64,000 nucleotides of DNA, taken from positions 6,006,858 to 6,070,857 of the forward strand of contig CM051034.1 of assembly GCA_027627225.1 (NCBI GenBank). Direction: 5' to 3'. Numbering within the stretch: the stretch's first letter is position 1; every line of letters begins with the position of its first letter. Below are positions 11,801 through 26,800 of the stretch, piece by piece. The stretch is from Congeria kusceri. Its lineage: Eukaryota > Mollusca > Bivalvia > Myida > Dreissenidae. Made by a program: the position numbers and the translations under genes. The notes below the pieces were generated by a model, which saw only the letters and a program-made list of their open reading frames with translations, was not told the origin of the DNA and made no database searches.

Positions 11801-14800
11801 AGCTATCAGATTAGACCCTAAAGATTTTAGGTAAGTCTTGCGTGCGGCTTAATAGAAAAGTCTGGTTAGACCCATCAAATTTTACATCAAATATATGAGG
11901 CACATAGTGGGAAAACCGGGCTTAATGCATGTGCGTAAAGTGTCGTCCCAGATTAGCCTGTGCAGTCAGCACAGGCTAATCCAGGATGGCATTTTCTGCT
12001 TTTATGGTATTTTCTGTTTAAAGGAAGTCTCTTCTAAACATATATACACTGTAGGCGGAAAGTGCCATCCCGGATTAGCCTGTGCGGACTGCACAGGCTA
12101 ATCCGGGATGACACTCTACGCACATGCATCAAGACCGGTTTTCCCACGACGCGCCTCATTTAAAGTATTTGTGAAGCTTTTTGTTTCCTAAGTGCTGTAA
12201 AAGTCTAATTTATTTAATTGTAATTGTTTAAGTGGATACTTATAAAACAGTTCATAAGTACGAAGTCATGACAGTGTTTATGCAAGTGTGTATGAACAAT
12301 TAATAAGAACTCAGATGAATTCTGAGTTGATTAATTAAATGTATACATGAAAGTTTCTAGCTTGTAATATGTCTTTATTTTCAGATTCTTCGGCAATAGA
12401 TCTTACTGCTTTGACAGAATACAACAATATGAAAAGTAAGTTTAAACTTTAACTTGGCAGTCATATCCAGCTGGGAAATATCATAGACATGCCGGAAAGT
12501 TTCAATCTGGCATTTGATGATTTCAGTGGTCAACCTGTTCATAGAAAAAGTACATCGCTCTATGTTAATCTGACTGACAGTTTATCATCTGCCTAGTTGG
12601 ACACTCTCTTGAACTTGATTTCATTTCTCATATTATGTAAAATGGATACAGCTGAATATATAACATATGTGCCGCGTCATGAGCAAACCGGACTTAATGC
12701 ATGTGCGTAAAGTGTCGTCCCGGATTAGCCTGTGCAGTCTGCACAGGCTAATCCGGGACGGCACTTTCCACTATGGTATTTGCTGTTTCAATGAAGTCTC
12801 TTCTAAACATAAATCCACTGTAGGCAGAAAGTGCCGTCCTGGATTAGCCTGTGCGGACTGCACAGGCTAATCCAGGATGGCACTTTACGCACATGCATTA
12901 AGTCCGGTTTTCCCACGACGCGGCTCATATAATCTATGTAAGTAATAACTGCAGCCAAAACAGGCGATGTCTGCTATAATTTCTGCCATTTCATGACAAA
13001 ATGAAAGTTTGGTCTATTTATTTCAGTCTCGTATCCCAACCTTGCTCAGTAATATATATCACTGGTAAATGGTGATGTGTCTATTTCAGAGCATTAAAAG
13101 ATGCAGAAAAAGCTATATCTTTAGCAAAAGATTGGCCCAAAGGATATTTTAGACAAGGCAGAGCGTTAGCAGGTTTAAAAGTAAGTTGTGTTTCTGTGAT
13201 CGCCAAGAAAGTTGTGCTTTTGCCAGACTTGTTTTTTCTGTCTGTTAGCAACTTAATGCAGAAAGTTATGATAAGCAGGAGATTTTCTGTGAAGGTTGAA
13301 AATAGTCCAGTGGACAAATGGTCAGATTTTGGCACTGATTTATTAGGCCAAACAAATAGGCCAGTGGACAAATGGTTAGATTTTGGCACTGATTTATAAG
13401 CCAAACAAATAGGCCAGTGGACAAATGGTCAGATTTTGGCACTGATTTATTAGGCCAAACAAATAGGCCAGTGGACAAATGGTCAGAGTTTGGCACTGAT
13501 TTATTAGGCCAAACAAATAGGCCAGTGGACAAATGGTCAGAGTTTGGCACTGATTTATTAGGCCAAACAAATAGGCCAGTGGACAAATGGTCCGAGTTTG
13601 GCACTGATTTATTAGGCCAAACAAATAGGCCAGTGGACAAATGGTCCGAGTTTGGCACTGATTTGTTAGGCCAAACAAATAGGCCAGTGGACAAATGGTC
13701 AGAGTTTGGCACTGATTTATTAGGCCAAACAAATAAATTGTGTGTTTTGGGCACACAAAGTTAAGTAGGGTCGTGATTGAAGTTTTTAAAAACATTTTTT
13801 ATTAAGAAACATTTTGGTCTAAAAACATTGAAAATTATCTAAAATCTGATTTACGGATTTCACTAAAAGCTTTAAGGTCAGGGGTTTTTCGCTATATAGG
13901 GTCGGGTTTGCCCGAAACAAAGAATTTTTTGGTGGCCTTAGGATTCAGAAATTTCTTAAAGGATACTTTAGTATTGGAAGATAGCTCAGATAGAGAAACT
14001 TGCATTATGCTCTATAATAGTTATTTCATAAGTTGCACAACACATTAAAATAAGAAAAATAAACCATATTTGGCATTGGGAATGGGTCCTTCCACCAGAC
14101 CCTGTTAAGACGTAAAAAAAAAATGTTTTGTTTCAGGTTACCCGACCTACCCTAAAAAAATGCCAGAGCATTTATTGATTGTGTCAGCTATTTTTTGTTT
14201 TATTTACTTTTTTTCAATGATTAAATGTTTTTTGGATAAGTAAATGTTTTGATTTGATAGCATCCACTTTAAAACAATTTTCAATCATATTTCCGACATG
14301 TTTTGAATATTCATTCAGATTTAGAATCTTCAAGTTGACCATTTACCCCCCCCCCCCCAAATAAATAAATAAATAAATCCGTACCTACCTACCCTAATAT
14401 TTTTGGGCATGTAACCTGAAATGCCTAAATAAGGAAAAATCTTGTTAATCCCCCGCCACGAAGCGGGAGAGGGATTATAGGAATGCCCTTTGTCCGTCCG
14501 TCTGTCTGTCTGTCCGTCTGTCCATAACATTTTCGTGTCCGCTCCATATCTCCTATACCCTTTGAAGGATTTTCATGAAACTTTGCTCAAATGTTTAGGT
14601 CATTGAGATGATGTGCAGAAGGCATGAGTCAGTCACGCCGGCTAAAGGTCAAGGTCACACTTGAAGGCCAAATATTCGAGCCTCCATTTCGTGTCTGCTC
14701 CATATATCCTATATCCTTTGAAGGATTTTCATGAAACTTGGCTAAAATGTTTAGGTCATTGAGACGATGTGCAGAAGGCATGAGTCAATCACGCCGGCTC

Positions 14801-17800
14801 AAGGTCAAGGTCACACTCTTAGGTAAAATATTCGAGCCTCCATTTCGTGTCCGCTCCATATCTCCTATGCCTTTTGAAGGATTTTCATGAAACTTGGCTC
14901 AAATGTTAAGGTCATTGAGACAATGTGCAGAAGGCATGGGCCTTTCACGCCAGCTCAAGGTCAAGGTCACACTTGAAGGTTAAAATGTTGAGCCTCCCAT
15001 TTTCGTGTCCGTTTTTTGTGTCCGCTCCATATTCCCTATACCCTTTGAAGGATTTTCATGAAACTTGGCTCAAATGTTTTGCTCATTGAGACCATGTGCA
15101 GAAGGCATAAGCCAATCACGCCAACTCAAGGTCAAGGTCACACTTGAAGGTTGAATATTTGAGCCTGTATTTTCATTTCCGTTCTATATCTCCTGTGCCC
15201 TTTAAAGGATTTTAATGTGCAGAAGGCATGAGGCAGTCACGCCACCTCAAGGTCAAGGTCACACTTGAAGGTCAAATGTTTGAGCCTCCATTCTTGTGTC
15301 TGCTCCATATCTCCTATGCCCTTAAAGGAATTTTCATGAAACTGATTAAGGTCAGTGTGATACTTCAAAATCATCTTTAAAATCTAATGAAGGATCACGG
15401 CGGGGGAGTAGCTGTTCTTTTGACTGCCTTGTTGTGTTCTTGCTCTATTCCTTTGCTAGTTACTGGTACACCATTCCTTGTAGTGATGTTTTCCATTTCA
15501 GATGTTTCCTGATGCTGAACAGGCATTTACACAAGTTTTAAAACTCGATAAAAATTGCGAGGATGCTGTTCAAGAATTGTTACGAGTTCGGACACATCAA
15601 ATAATGGTAATTATTACTACTGTTATTACATGTATCATTGTTACTATGCGCCTCCATTGAAGATGGCGAAGTATATTCGTTTGCTAATGTCGGTCAGTAG
15701 ACCACTTTTGTTTCCGCCCTCTTAATCCAACAGTTTTAATCCAATCATCACCTCACACATCAACTTGATATTTCATAGATTGCTTTTAACCTAAAGGGGG
15801 CATACCTGTTTTACAAACAGCTCTGGTTTGTTTAGATTTTGTAATTTCGTCCTGTGAATTGTTTTTTTGCGTTTAACCTTTTAACCCTGTATTTTGCTTT
15901 AATAATGTGTACATGTTTTAAAGAAAGGTGTTTTAAAATTACGGAATTATTATTTTTACCATGCTATAACAATAGATGAGAGAAAACGTTTATAAGTATA
16001 CAGAAATTGACAATAAAGAATAGGTTGTTAGGTTGTTACAGCCTTGATTGATAAAGCATACTTTGCACCCTGTGTGACTTTTCATCTTATTTTGTGTTAG
16101 TTGTTTTCTGTCTAATTTTTTGGTACAAATAAATCCTCTTGTTCAACTACAACAGTGGGAAGTTGTCTAAGATTATGTCTAAGCATGTCCTGTTTTCAGA
16201 AATTGATTCCCTGTTGTTTGCTTATAAAAGATAAAAGGAATACAAATGAGGCATGTCATGGGAAAACCTGGCTTAATGCATGTGCATAAAGTGTCGTCTC
16301 GGATTAGCCTGTGCGGACTGCACTTTCCACTCTTATGGTATTTTCTGTTTCAAGGAAGTCTCTTCTAAACATAAATGCACTGTAGGCGGAAAGTGTTGTC
16401 CCGGATTAGCCTGTGCTGACTGTACAGGCTACTCCGGGATGACTCTTTACGCACATGCATTAAGCCCGGTTTCCCCACGACGCGCCTCATATCATTTTTC
16501 AGGAGATGGGTTTTACCCGGCCCCAAGCGGAAGCTGCGATAAAAAGATACGGCACTGTCCAGCAAGCCTTAGACTCATTATTAGCTGGCGTCGGTAAGGG
16601 CTTTGATATCATGACAAACAGTTGTTTCCTGGGCGGGTATTCACAAAGCTCCTAAAGTTAAACTTAAGTTGTACTTAAGTAAAAAATTGAGTACTAATTT
16701 TCAATGTGAAATCCATTGATTTAAATTTACATAAAGGTTAATTACTAAACATTTAAGCAATATGTACTAGTTTAAAACATTTTAGTCTATAATTTATTAT
16801 ACACGAAACTGCCACAGGAGGAATTTTATTAACTAAAAAAATTGTCTGAAGTTTTCCCTAAGGAGCTTAGTGAGTATGGGCCCTCCGCTGTCCGTGTTTT
16901 TTTGAGGGCCAATTTGGGGCCGAAATTCGGCCCCATCCCCCTGCTAAAAAAGTATATATTTTGCCCCTATATTTGCCTTAAAATTCCCCTGAGAAAAAAA
17001 GACCAAAATCGGACAAAAAATGACTAAGATAGGGGCATTTTCGTAAACAATTCCAGCTATTCTTCATTAAACCAAGTAAGTGCATAATCTAAGTTATCAT
17101 TTGTAGCAAAGCAAGTGGTTATTGTTTTATAACAAAGTAGAATATATGCACGTAATAATGCTTTTCTAAAAAAATAATTCCCCTTTTGCCGTACAATCCC
17201 CTCATCTGAAGGGCCCCGCCACCTTTCCCCCAACGGTGCAAAAAAACACTGGCTGTAAAAGGCTTAAGAAGTTTAGCCTTAGATGTATTTCCTTGCAAAG
17301 AAAGGAAAAAATCAGTGGTGCCAAATGTTGGCGTTTTTAAAAGTGTTTTGAATTGATGATGTCATAAATTGTTGCAATGTTGTTATAAACTTGTTAGTCA
17401 TTCACTGTAGGAAATATTTTATGTAATAAAATCTGTAGCAATTTTCAATCTCCTATTTTCACATAGAACTATTGAATATTTTGCTAATAAAGGATACAAG
17501 TGTGTTTATTGTGTATCATTTGCTTTTAATACAATAATTTATTGTGATCTTGAAATGTTTATAAGCTCACTGATTTTTAATGTAAGGCCACACCAAATTG
17601 TTGTCTTGGTCACAGAGATTATTGCACCAATTTTTTTCAAATTCAAAAAAGATATATTTTTGGGAATGCTCTCAATAAGCAAGATTTTACAACATAAAAT
17701 TCCCACTCTGATAGATACGGGACCCATCCCCAAAGCTGTGAAATCTAGCTGGTGAGTTTAGTGATATTCCTGTTTTGTTTCCAGCCGAGAGTTCACTGTC

Positions 17801-20800
17801 CGTAGACCGGGAAGTTTACGTTTCCGACGACGACGAATCTTTTACGCCTGCGGGGGTGGGGAACTCTCGCACACAGCTTTCAGACACAAAAATGGAGTAA
17901 GTAGACGATTTAAGTGTCGATGAGTGGCTATCAAGCTTTTACCTAAAGATTTTTTGTTTAAGGGCTGTTCCAGGAAAAAAGTTGACAAGTGGTGGAACGC
18001 CGATGTATTAAAATTCGGTGGGGGGGGGAGGGGGGGTGATAAAGGGGATAAAACGGAATATTAATGACCCCACCCTCACTTTTTTCCTGGAGCAGCCCGA
18101 AGCTTGATTGTGTTGGAAGCCAGAGGGTTGCTGAGACACTCGAGTCTGTTTCCTGGGTAGAGCCAGTACTTGGTGCCTTTTGAGAAAGATCACTTGAATG
18201 CCCCCCGAGTCGAAGTCACAACCTTCCAATCACAAGGCAGACGCTATATTCATTACACCACTGTAACCTCTGTTGCGTACAGATTTTGCTATAAAAATCA
18301 CACCCACATATAATCCATTCATAATTATCACAGTTTGCCCTTTTTACTAATTATCGATAAATAAGACCAAATTCACAAGAGTTTCATTATTAAATAAGAT
18401 GAAACTATCTACTGTTTTTTAATTGACTTAATTTCCCCACTTTAGGCCCCAGCTAGACCGTCGGCCACCAATAAAAAATCAACACACCTGCAGACAAAAC
18501 CCATGATTTTCATGTACAGCATATTGCTAAGTAAACTGGCTAGAACTGGTTTTTGTCTACATCAAGACTTGTCAAAGTGGATTAGGCAGTGATTTAACGC
18601 TTCAACGCATTTACTGCAAACAGTACCATATATAGCCACTTATTAGGGCATACACTGGCCAATTTTCAGATGGTGTTTTATGATAATTCTAACTCGACTT
18701 ACGGAATGGTTATAATTAGAAATATGTTTCTGGAATGAATTTTAACTTCTCGACTTATGAGATGTCTTGACTTATGACTGCATATTTACGGTAATAATTA
18801 AAGTAAAACTGGGAAAACCAGAACCTTAGTAAATTAAAATCCACAATAAACAAATAAATAAAATATTCTGCCTTAAAATATTCGGAAAACCGAAACCCTG
18901 GAGCTCTGCAAACCAAACACAAAATTAAATAATGTAGGTATATATGAGGAGTGTCGTGGGAAACACGGGCTTAATGCACTTGCGTAAAGTGTCATCCCGG
19001 ATCAGCCTGTGCCTTGGATTTATGTTTGGAAGAGACTTCCTTAAAACAGAAAATGCCATAAAAAGCGGAAAGTGCCATTCTGGGTTAGCCTGTGTGGACT
19101 GCACAGATTAATCCGGGACGACTCTAACCCGGGTTTCCCACGACATGCCTCATATAATCCATCATTTTCGCCCCAGTAAACCCAGTAAGCATCATGTACA
19201 GATCTTTGTAGTTAGTCACTGAACTGATTACAAGACTACTTGTGTTTCAGCCCCAAAAACCCAGAAGGTCTAACGGCCCTGTGGGTGGGGAATGTTTTAC
19301 CAGATGTTGGCGATAAAAAACTTCATCAATTATTTTCAAGGTATGTTTTTGTGATATTCCTCATTTGCTTTTCTTCCAATTCTTTTTGTGTGATCAATGT
19401 ATACAAAATTATCATATCAAAACGATGCAATTCTAACTTAACTAAGGTGTCTTCTGTTACACAACAGTGAACACTTATGGTATCATATTTGTATAATGAT
19501 CAACAAATCATTTACTTTCTTTCAACACGATTTAATTTTCTCTGAAGTTGTTTTAGAATTTACCTTGCAACAAGATTTGATTGATAGCGTGTTTAGCCGT
19601 TCATGGAGCTAGGACTTAATTGTTTGACAGAGTTGTCTCGTATAATCATTTGTATACTGTAAGAGGTGTTCGTCTGAGTTTGACCTAAGTACGTGTCATT
19701 ATGAATCCCATAGCGTACAGTGAATTGAATGTTTAATTAAACTCTAATAGATACACTACAGCACCCTTTGATGTTTTCAGGGTTTTACATTAACTGTTGG
19801 GAAGTGGTGGTCCACAGGACCGGCTACATTAAAAGCCTACTGGTCCGATACTGCATGAACTGGTCTCGATAGTCATAATACATTGAGCTGCATAGTGCAT
19901 ACAATAGTTTAAAAAACAAAAATATTCTTAGAATTGAAATCGGAAGATATATTGAGACCATGAACATCTATTCTTCAGTAAATAATATAACATAATGTGA
20001 TATGAACATTGTTGCTTAAATAAAGATGATATATCAACTTCTTGAACTTGACATAAATTTGACATCCATGAGTTTTCGTGTGCTAAGCAATCGAAATGCA
20101 CTAAGAGCAATTAAAAAGATAATTATGTATCGTTATTTCCTTAACGTTTTGCTATCATTCCCACAATGCAGAAACCTAGATTTTAATTTTATTTACTTTT
20201 TTTTAATAGAGATTCAATTTAAAACTGGCTGTTGTGAAAACAAAAAACAATAATACATTATTGCTGTGTTGAAAAGAGAATAAAGTGTTTAGCCAAACTT
20301 AGAAATTTCGGTGTTTTGTCAACAAAACATTTGAACAATTTAATTGACACTGCTAGTGTTGCACGTTATAATTTAAAACCAAGATATTATTAACTCATTA
20401 TTTTATACAATATCTGTTGTTTGATTAAATTTCTATTAAAATAATAAAAGGTTGTTAAACGACTATAGTTAATTATTATAAATGGAAATAGCTTCTCTAA
20501 AAAGTGACTAAGTTGCCCGTCAAATGTAATTTCTTAAGTCGACATGGAATTGAGATGAATTTCCAACGTATAACACTTTGTTATATAACATAATGATTGG
20601 AAAGTAGAGGAATCGGAAAAGGTGCGATTTATACACGAGAGCTAGTGGTAAAATAACAGTAAATATCATATAGGATGGTTTCCTATATTCTTAACCACAA
20701 ATAATAATTCACGAATTACACAGTTGGAACTAGTCCAAAAATAACTGGTCAACCTGGATGTTTTGCATCATTGCTTTTCTTGTGCTGTTCTTTTGTTCAT

Positions 20801-23800
20801 AAATCCAAATTGTTGTGTACGGAAACCAATTAAATCCTAATTATTCATATTTTAATATAACCAAACAGTTTCCAGAAGAATTCTTTTAAGTTTTAATGAA
20901 AGGTCACAGTATATTTTCATTTATTAATTTTTTAATAGCCTTGTAGAAGATTATGTCAACTGAAAATAAAAAATAATGTCTTATTCAAGGTCGTTTAAAC
21001 TTCTTTGAAAGATTTCTTAATTTTTCATTTTCATTTTGTTTGTAATATGAAGTGAATTTTTTTTTTATGTCCAGTGTTTTTCTGTCTTTCCCATTTGAAC
21101 ACTACCAGATCACCGTTTTCGTTTCTTTTCCAGATACGGTCATGTAAAAAGCGTGCGTTGTTTACCAGAAAAATATTGTGCTTTTGTAAATTTTATTACT
21201 AAAGAAGCAGCAGGGAAAGCCATGGTTGGTTTACAGGTAAGAGTAACCGAAACAGCGATGTTGTTTTCCTTCTTTGGTAGGGTCTTAAAAACGACCCATT
21301 ACCAATTCAAGAAAGGTGGAAAAAAAAATTCCCAAATTTTCAAAAATTTCAAAATCTAAAATGGCAAAAGCCAGAGTATATCAAACATGTGAATATAATT
21401 GTAAATCACGACATGACTGGCATGTTTATGGCTAAAAACTGTATCCGACCCATTCCCAATGGTGTGGAAAAATAACTGCCAAGTGTCGGATATCAGTCTT
21501 TTTCTTTCCTTTTTGGCAGGGACCTGTAAATGGATCCAATGACAAAAATGTCTTTTTCCTGATTGGACGGCAATAGCATTCCAATTATGTTGTAGCGAAT
21601 TCTTCAATGCAAAGTATATGTGTATTTCAGTTGTGAATTATGTCATGTTTTGAATGTTTTTTGAAAAAAATTATTGAAATACTCAAATCAGTCATCATCA
21701 AATCAGTGCATGTTATGAGTTCCATATGCCTGTTTGGATATACAAATTGTTGGTCAAAAATGTATACACAGAAATGTATTGATAAGATAAAGAACTAATA
21801 AATTTTTAAAATAAACAAGAACTATGTTAATAATAGTAATAATAATAATTAATAACGATTATCTTTTTTATATTATTATTGTCATCGTTGTCAATGTTTT
21901 TGCTTTTGTTATTTGTCTTTACATTTGTGGCATTTATTTAAGAGAAGTTTTCCTGTTTTCCCCAGGGTGTGGAGTGCGGAGGTCAAAGATTATTAATCAA
22001 ATTCCCGGATAATCCCATAACAAATGGAAATGACCATGGAACTATAACGATACGAAAAAATACGAGCAGTGCTCATAAAAGGTAAGCATGGTCTTATTGT
22101 GTTTGGGTTCGCGAAAGAGACACGCGTTTTTGCTAGTGGCTATGTTTAATTATTCAACTGCAACTAACAACTGGACACTGACCAGTGGCCAGCATGCAAG
22201 TTTATCCAGTAGGCGGGCTTGTCATGCTCTGATAGAGTTGAACAGTTTGATTGGCATGTTGTAAATAAAATACACATCAGATCTGTTTCGATTGACTTAA
22301 CAGTGACGCTTAGAAAACAAAATAAGTAGTCTAATTCTTTTGATTTTGCAAAAGTCATTTTTTCTTGAAATATGTATTAAAAAATAAGCATCATTTTTAA
22401 AAAATGCAGAAACTTTAGAAGCCATTGGGTATTTTGGGCTACTGGTAGCGCTAGCGTAGATTGACTGACTTAAAACTGCATGGTTTCTAGGAATAAGGAA
22501 TGGGGAAATATCGGGGGTTAGGAGTTAGTGCTATCTGGATTTAATACAAAGAAACTTTTAGATTCCGTATAATTGCTTCGTACATAGTTGCCTTCTGTAG
22601 TGTTGCTGTGCAGAAAGTTTCTTGTAATATACAATAAGGACAGTAACACAATAACAGCGTGCGCTAGATTAGCTAGAATAACCTCGCTTGTGGATCCAGC
22701 TTACATAATATGCACAGAAATATGTGTAAACATTTTCTCCGTTAACTGTTACTAAACTGTTACTGCATTGTGATTGTAAAGTTTCGGTTGATAATTTTTT
22801 TTTTTTTAATGATTTCAGATATTGGTGTTGGTAGTAGTTATTCTAACACTTGAGTGAAACTTTCTTACTAGAAAATTGTTTGTTTGAACTCTTGTGGAAT
22901 CAAAAAGAATCATTTTGTGAACCGGTACTGTATAAGTACATTTTTGGGTGGGGGTTTCATTTTGGCTATATTGGTAGTCGCCAAGAATAGCTCCAATTCA
23001 AAACATTGCTATTGAATTGCCTGCATATCAAAACACTTCATCCTATCAAAATAATAGTAATCAAATACAGAGCTCCACATAACGTGCGTAAAGGCGTAAA
23101 TACGCATTTAAATAAACAAAAAAACGATTTAGATTTAAAATCTGTGCGTAAAGTTAAAAATGAAAACAAGAATTTAAAATTCGTGAACACGCGTAACATG
23201 TAGGTAAACCAGTTTCGGCAGTGTCGGAAACTCACGACGACTGAATCGTCTAGGCTCTCAATACAATATGTATAGCAAAAGTCACTGTGATTCATGACCT
23301 CACTTAAGGGCTTTCTATTTGGAATGAGAGCCCAAATTCAAAATGGGCGATAGTGTAGACAGTTGATAATCACTTGTTTGATGTTTGCTGACTGATGCGT
23401 GTTAATATCATAGTAGTATAATACTTTTAACACATTTATCATACAGTGGGAAAGATAGAAAGTTTAATAAAATGAACGTTTTATTAGGCTGATATATTAT
23501 ACTTAGGCCACGACCGTGTGACCATCTTGTCCGGAGCCGAAATGAAGTGAACCGTTCTGTGCAATTGGTAAACAAAAATCAAAATGGTGGAGAACACCAG
23601 TTCATCGAAGCGTGAAAGGCTTCAAAAGCCAGTTAGTGGCCAGAAAACTATGCTAGTGCTTTCTTTTTTTAAATCATAACCACGAGAAATAAGTAATCAA
23701 AGCATAGTTCTACCCAATATAAAAGATATGGTGAATCAAAAGCTGCCATAAAGCATTGTGGTACTGTCAGCAAAATATTTGAAACATGCACTGTTTAACA

Positions 23801-26800
23801 GCAAAAAAGAAGTTTTCTAAATGTTTGAAGTCTCAGATTAAAATAATATAAAATTTTGGTGTCACTGCAGATGATGAGCAATCGTTTAGAGCCATGTTAG
23901 ATGACCTGAGCAAAGAGTACTCAACGGTTAGCTATTGTGGTCAATCAAAATATGGCGTCCGTTTAATAAGTTCTGATGTATTGAGTTACTTATTAACTAT
24001 ACCTGCATAGGTAGGGCAAATAGTGTTATCTGCGCACTGAACACCAGTATGAAATCTTCACATGTCATGGCAATAAACGTGGTGGTTAAGTGTCCGATTT
24101 AGAACTAAGTATTTATGTGTCTTATTTAATTTAAAAAAATGATTTGATCAATCGTTAAGAATTCAATTTTAAATTAGGGAGTAAAATAAGAATTGCCCTA
24201 GAAAATTATCTGGAGCTCTGATCAAATATAATGCTTAAATACTTCCACTGATCATTTTTTATTTAAAAAAAAAATTAAAGATCACATAAAAAAGATATAT
24301 TTTTGTTGATAAGAAAGTCTGTCAGCCGTCATAAGTCAACTGTTGTTCGTCGTCCAGACTTAACACTCTACAGGTCATATTTTTCATTGGATCACCATGA
24401 AACTTTGTGAGAATGTTGTCCTCAGTTAATTTACAGTGAATCCAGAATGTTGTCCTCAGTTAATTTACGTTGAATCCAGAATGTTGTCCTCAGTTAATTT
24501 ACGGTGATTCCAGAGTTTTGTCCTCAGTTAATTTACGTTGATTCCAGAATGTTGTCCTCAGTTAATTTACGTTGATTCCAGAATGTTGTCCTCTGTGAAT
24601 TTACGGTGATTCCAGAATGTTGTCCTCAGTTAATTTATGGTGATTCCAGAATGTTGTCCTCAGTTAATTTACGGTGATTCCAGAATGTTGTCCTTAGTTA
24701 ATTTATGTTGATTCCAGAATGTTGTCCTCAGTTAATTTACGGTGATTCCAGAATGTTGTCCTCAGTTAATTTACGGTGATTCCAGAATGTTGTCCTGAGT
24801 TAATTTACAGTGATTCCAGATTGTTGTCCTCAGTTAATTTACAGTGATTCCAGAATGTTGTCCTCATTTAATTTACAGTGATTCCAGAATGTTGTCCTGA
24901 GTTAATTTACAGTGATTCCAGATTGTTGTCCTCAGTTAATTTACAGTGATTCCAGAATGTTGTCCTCATTTAATTTACAGTGATTCCAGAATGTTGTCCT
25001 CAGTTAATTTACGTTGATTCCAGAATGTTGTCCTCAGTTAATTTACGGTGATTCCAGAATGTTGTCCTCAGTTAATTTACGGTGATTCCAGAATATTGTC
25101 CTCAGTTAATTTACAGTGTTTCCAGAATGTTGTCCTCAGTGAATTTACAGTGATTCCAGATTGTTGTCCTCAGTTAATTTACGGTGACTCCAGAATGTTG
25201 TCCTCAGTTAATTTACGGTGATTCCAGAATGTTGTCCTCAGTTAATTTACAGTGATTCCAGAATGTTGTCCTCAGTTAATTTACGTTGATTTCAGAATGT
25301 TGTCCTCAGTTAATTTACGGTGATTCCAGTATGTTGTCCTCAGTTAATTTATGGTGATTCCAGAATGTTGTCCTCAGTTAATTTATGGTGATTCCAGAAT
25401 GTTGTCCTCAGTGAATTTACAGTGATTCCAGAATGTTGTCCTCAGTTAATTTACGGTGATTCCCGATTGTTGTCCTCAGTTAATTTACGGTGATTCCAGA
25501 ATGTTGTCCTCAGTGAATTTACAGTGATTCCAGATTGTTGTCCTCATTTAATTTACGGTGATTCCAGAATGTTGTCCTGAGTTAATTTACAGTGATTGCA
25601 GAATGTTGTCCTCAGTTAATTTACAGTGATTGCAGAATGTTGTCCTCAGTGAATTTACAGTGATTCCAGATTGTTGTCCTCAGCTAATTTACGGTGATTC
25701 CAGAATGTTGTTCTCAGTTAATTTACGGTGATTCCAGAATGTTGTCCTCAGTTAATTTACGGTGATTCCAGAATGTTGTCCTCAGTTAATTTACAGTGAT
25801 TGCAGAATGTTGTCGTCAGTTAATTTACGTTGATTTCAGAATGTTGTCCTCAGTTAATTTACAGTGATTGCAGAATGTTGTCCTCAGTTAATTTACGTTG
25901 ATTTCAGAAGGTTGTCCTCAGTTAATTTACGGTGATTCCAGTATGTTGTCCTCAGTTAATTTATGGTGATTCCAGAATGTTGTCCTCAGTTAATTTATGG
26001 TGATTCCAGATTGTTGTCCTCAGTTAATTTACAGTGATTCCAGAATGTTGTCCTCGGTGAATTTTACAGTGATTCCAGAATGTTGTCCTCAGTGAATTTA
26101 CGGTGATTCCAGATTGTTGTCCTCAGTTAATTTACGGTGAATCCAGAATGTTGTCCTCAGTGAATTTACAGTGATTCCAGATTGTTGTCCTCAGTTAATT
26201 TACGGTGATTCCAGAATGTTGTCCTCAGTGAATTTACAGTGATTCCAGAATGTTGTCCTCAGTGAATTTACAGTGATTCCAGATTGTTGTCCTCAGTTAA
26301 TTTACGGTGATTCCAGAATGTTGTCCTCAGTTAATTTACAGTGATTCCAGAATGTTGTCCTCAGTTAATTTACAGTGATTGCAGAATGTTGTCCTAAGTG
26401 AATTTACAGTGATTCCAGATTGTTGTCCTCAGTTAATTTACAGTGATTCCAGAATGTTGTCCTCAGTTAATTTACGGTGATTCCAGTATGTTGTCCTCAG
26501 TTAATTTACAGTGATTCCAGAATGTTGTCCTCAGTTAATTTACGTTGATTCCAGAATGTTGTCCTCAGTTAATTTACGTTGATTCCAGAATGTTGTCCTC
26601 AGTTAATTTACGGTGATTCCAGAATGTTGTCCTCAGTTAATTTATGGTGATTCCAATGTTGTCCTCAGTTAATTTACGGTGATTCCAGAATGTTGTCCTC
26701 ATTTAATTTACGGTGATTCCAAAATATTGTCCTCTGTGAATTTACGGTGATTCCAGAATGTTGTCCTCAGTTAATTTATGGTGATTCCAAAATATTGTCC

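Noticed and set aside
2324..12870. Similar 60-70-residue open frames (2324-2518, 11895-12101, 12667-12870, and 63431-63649 on the minus strand) reading RKVSSRISLCS-like peptides
   Set aside because: They are translations of palindromic MITE family P, not genes; frames are shared because the copies are related.
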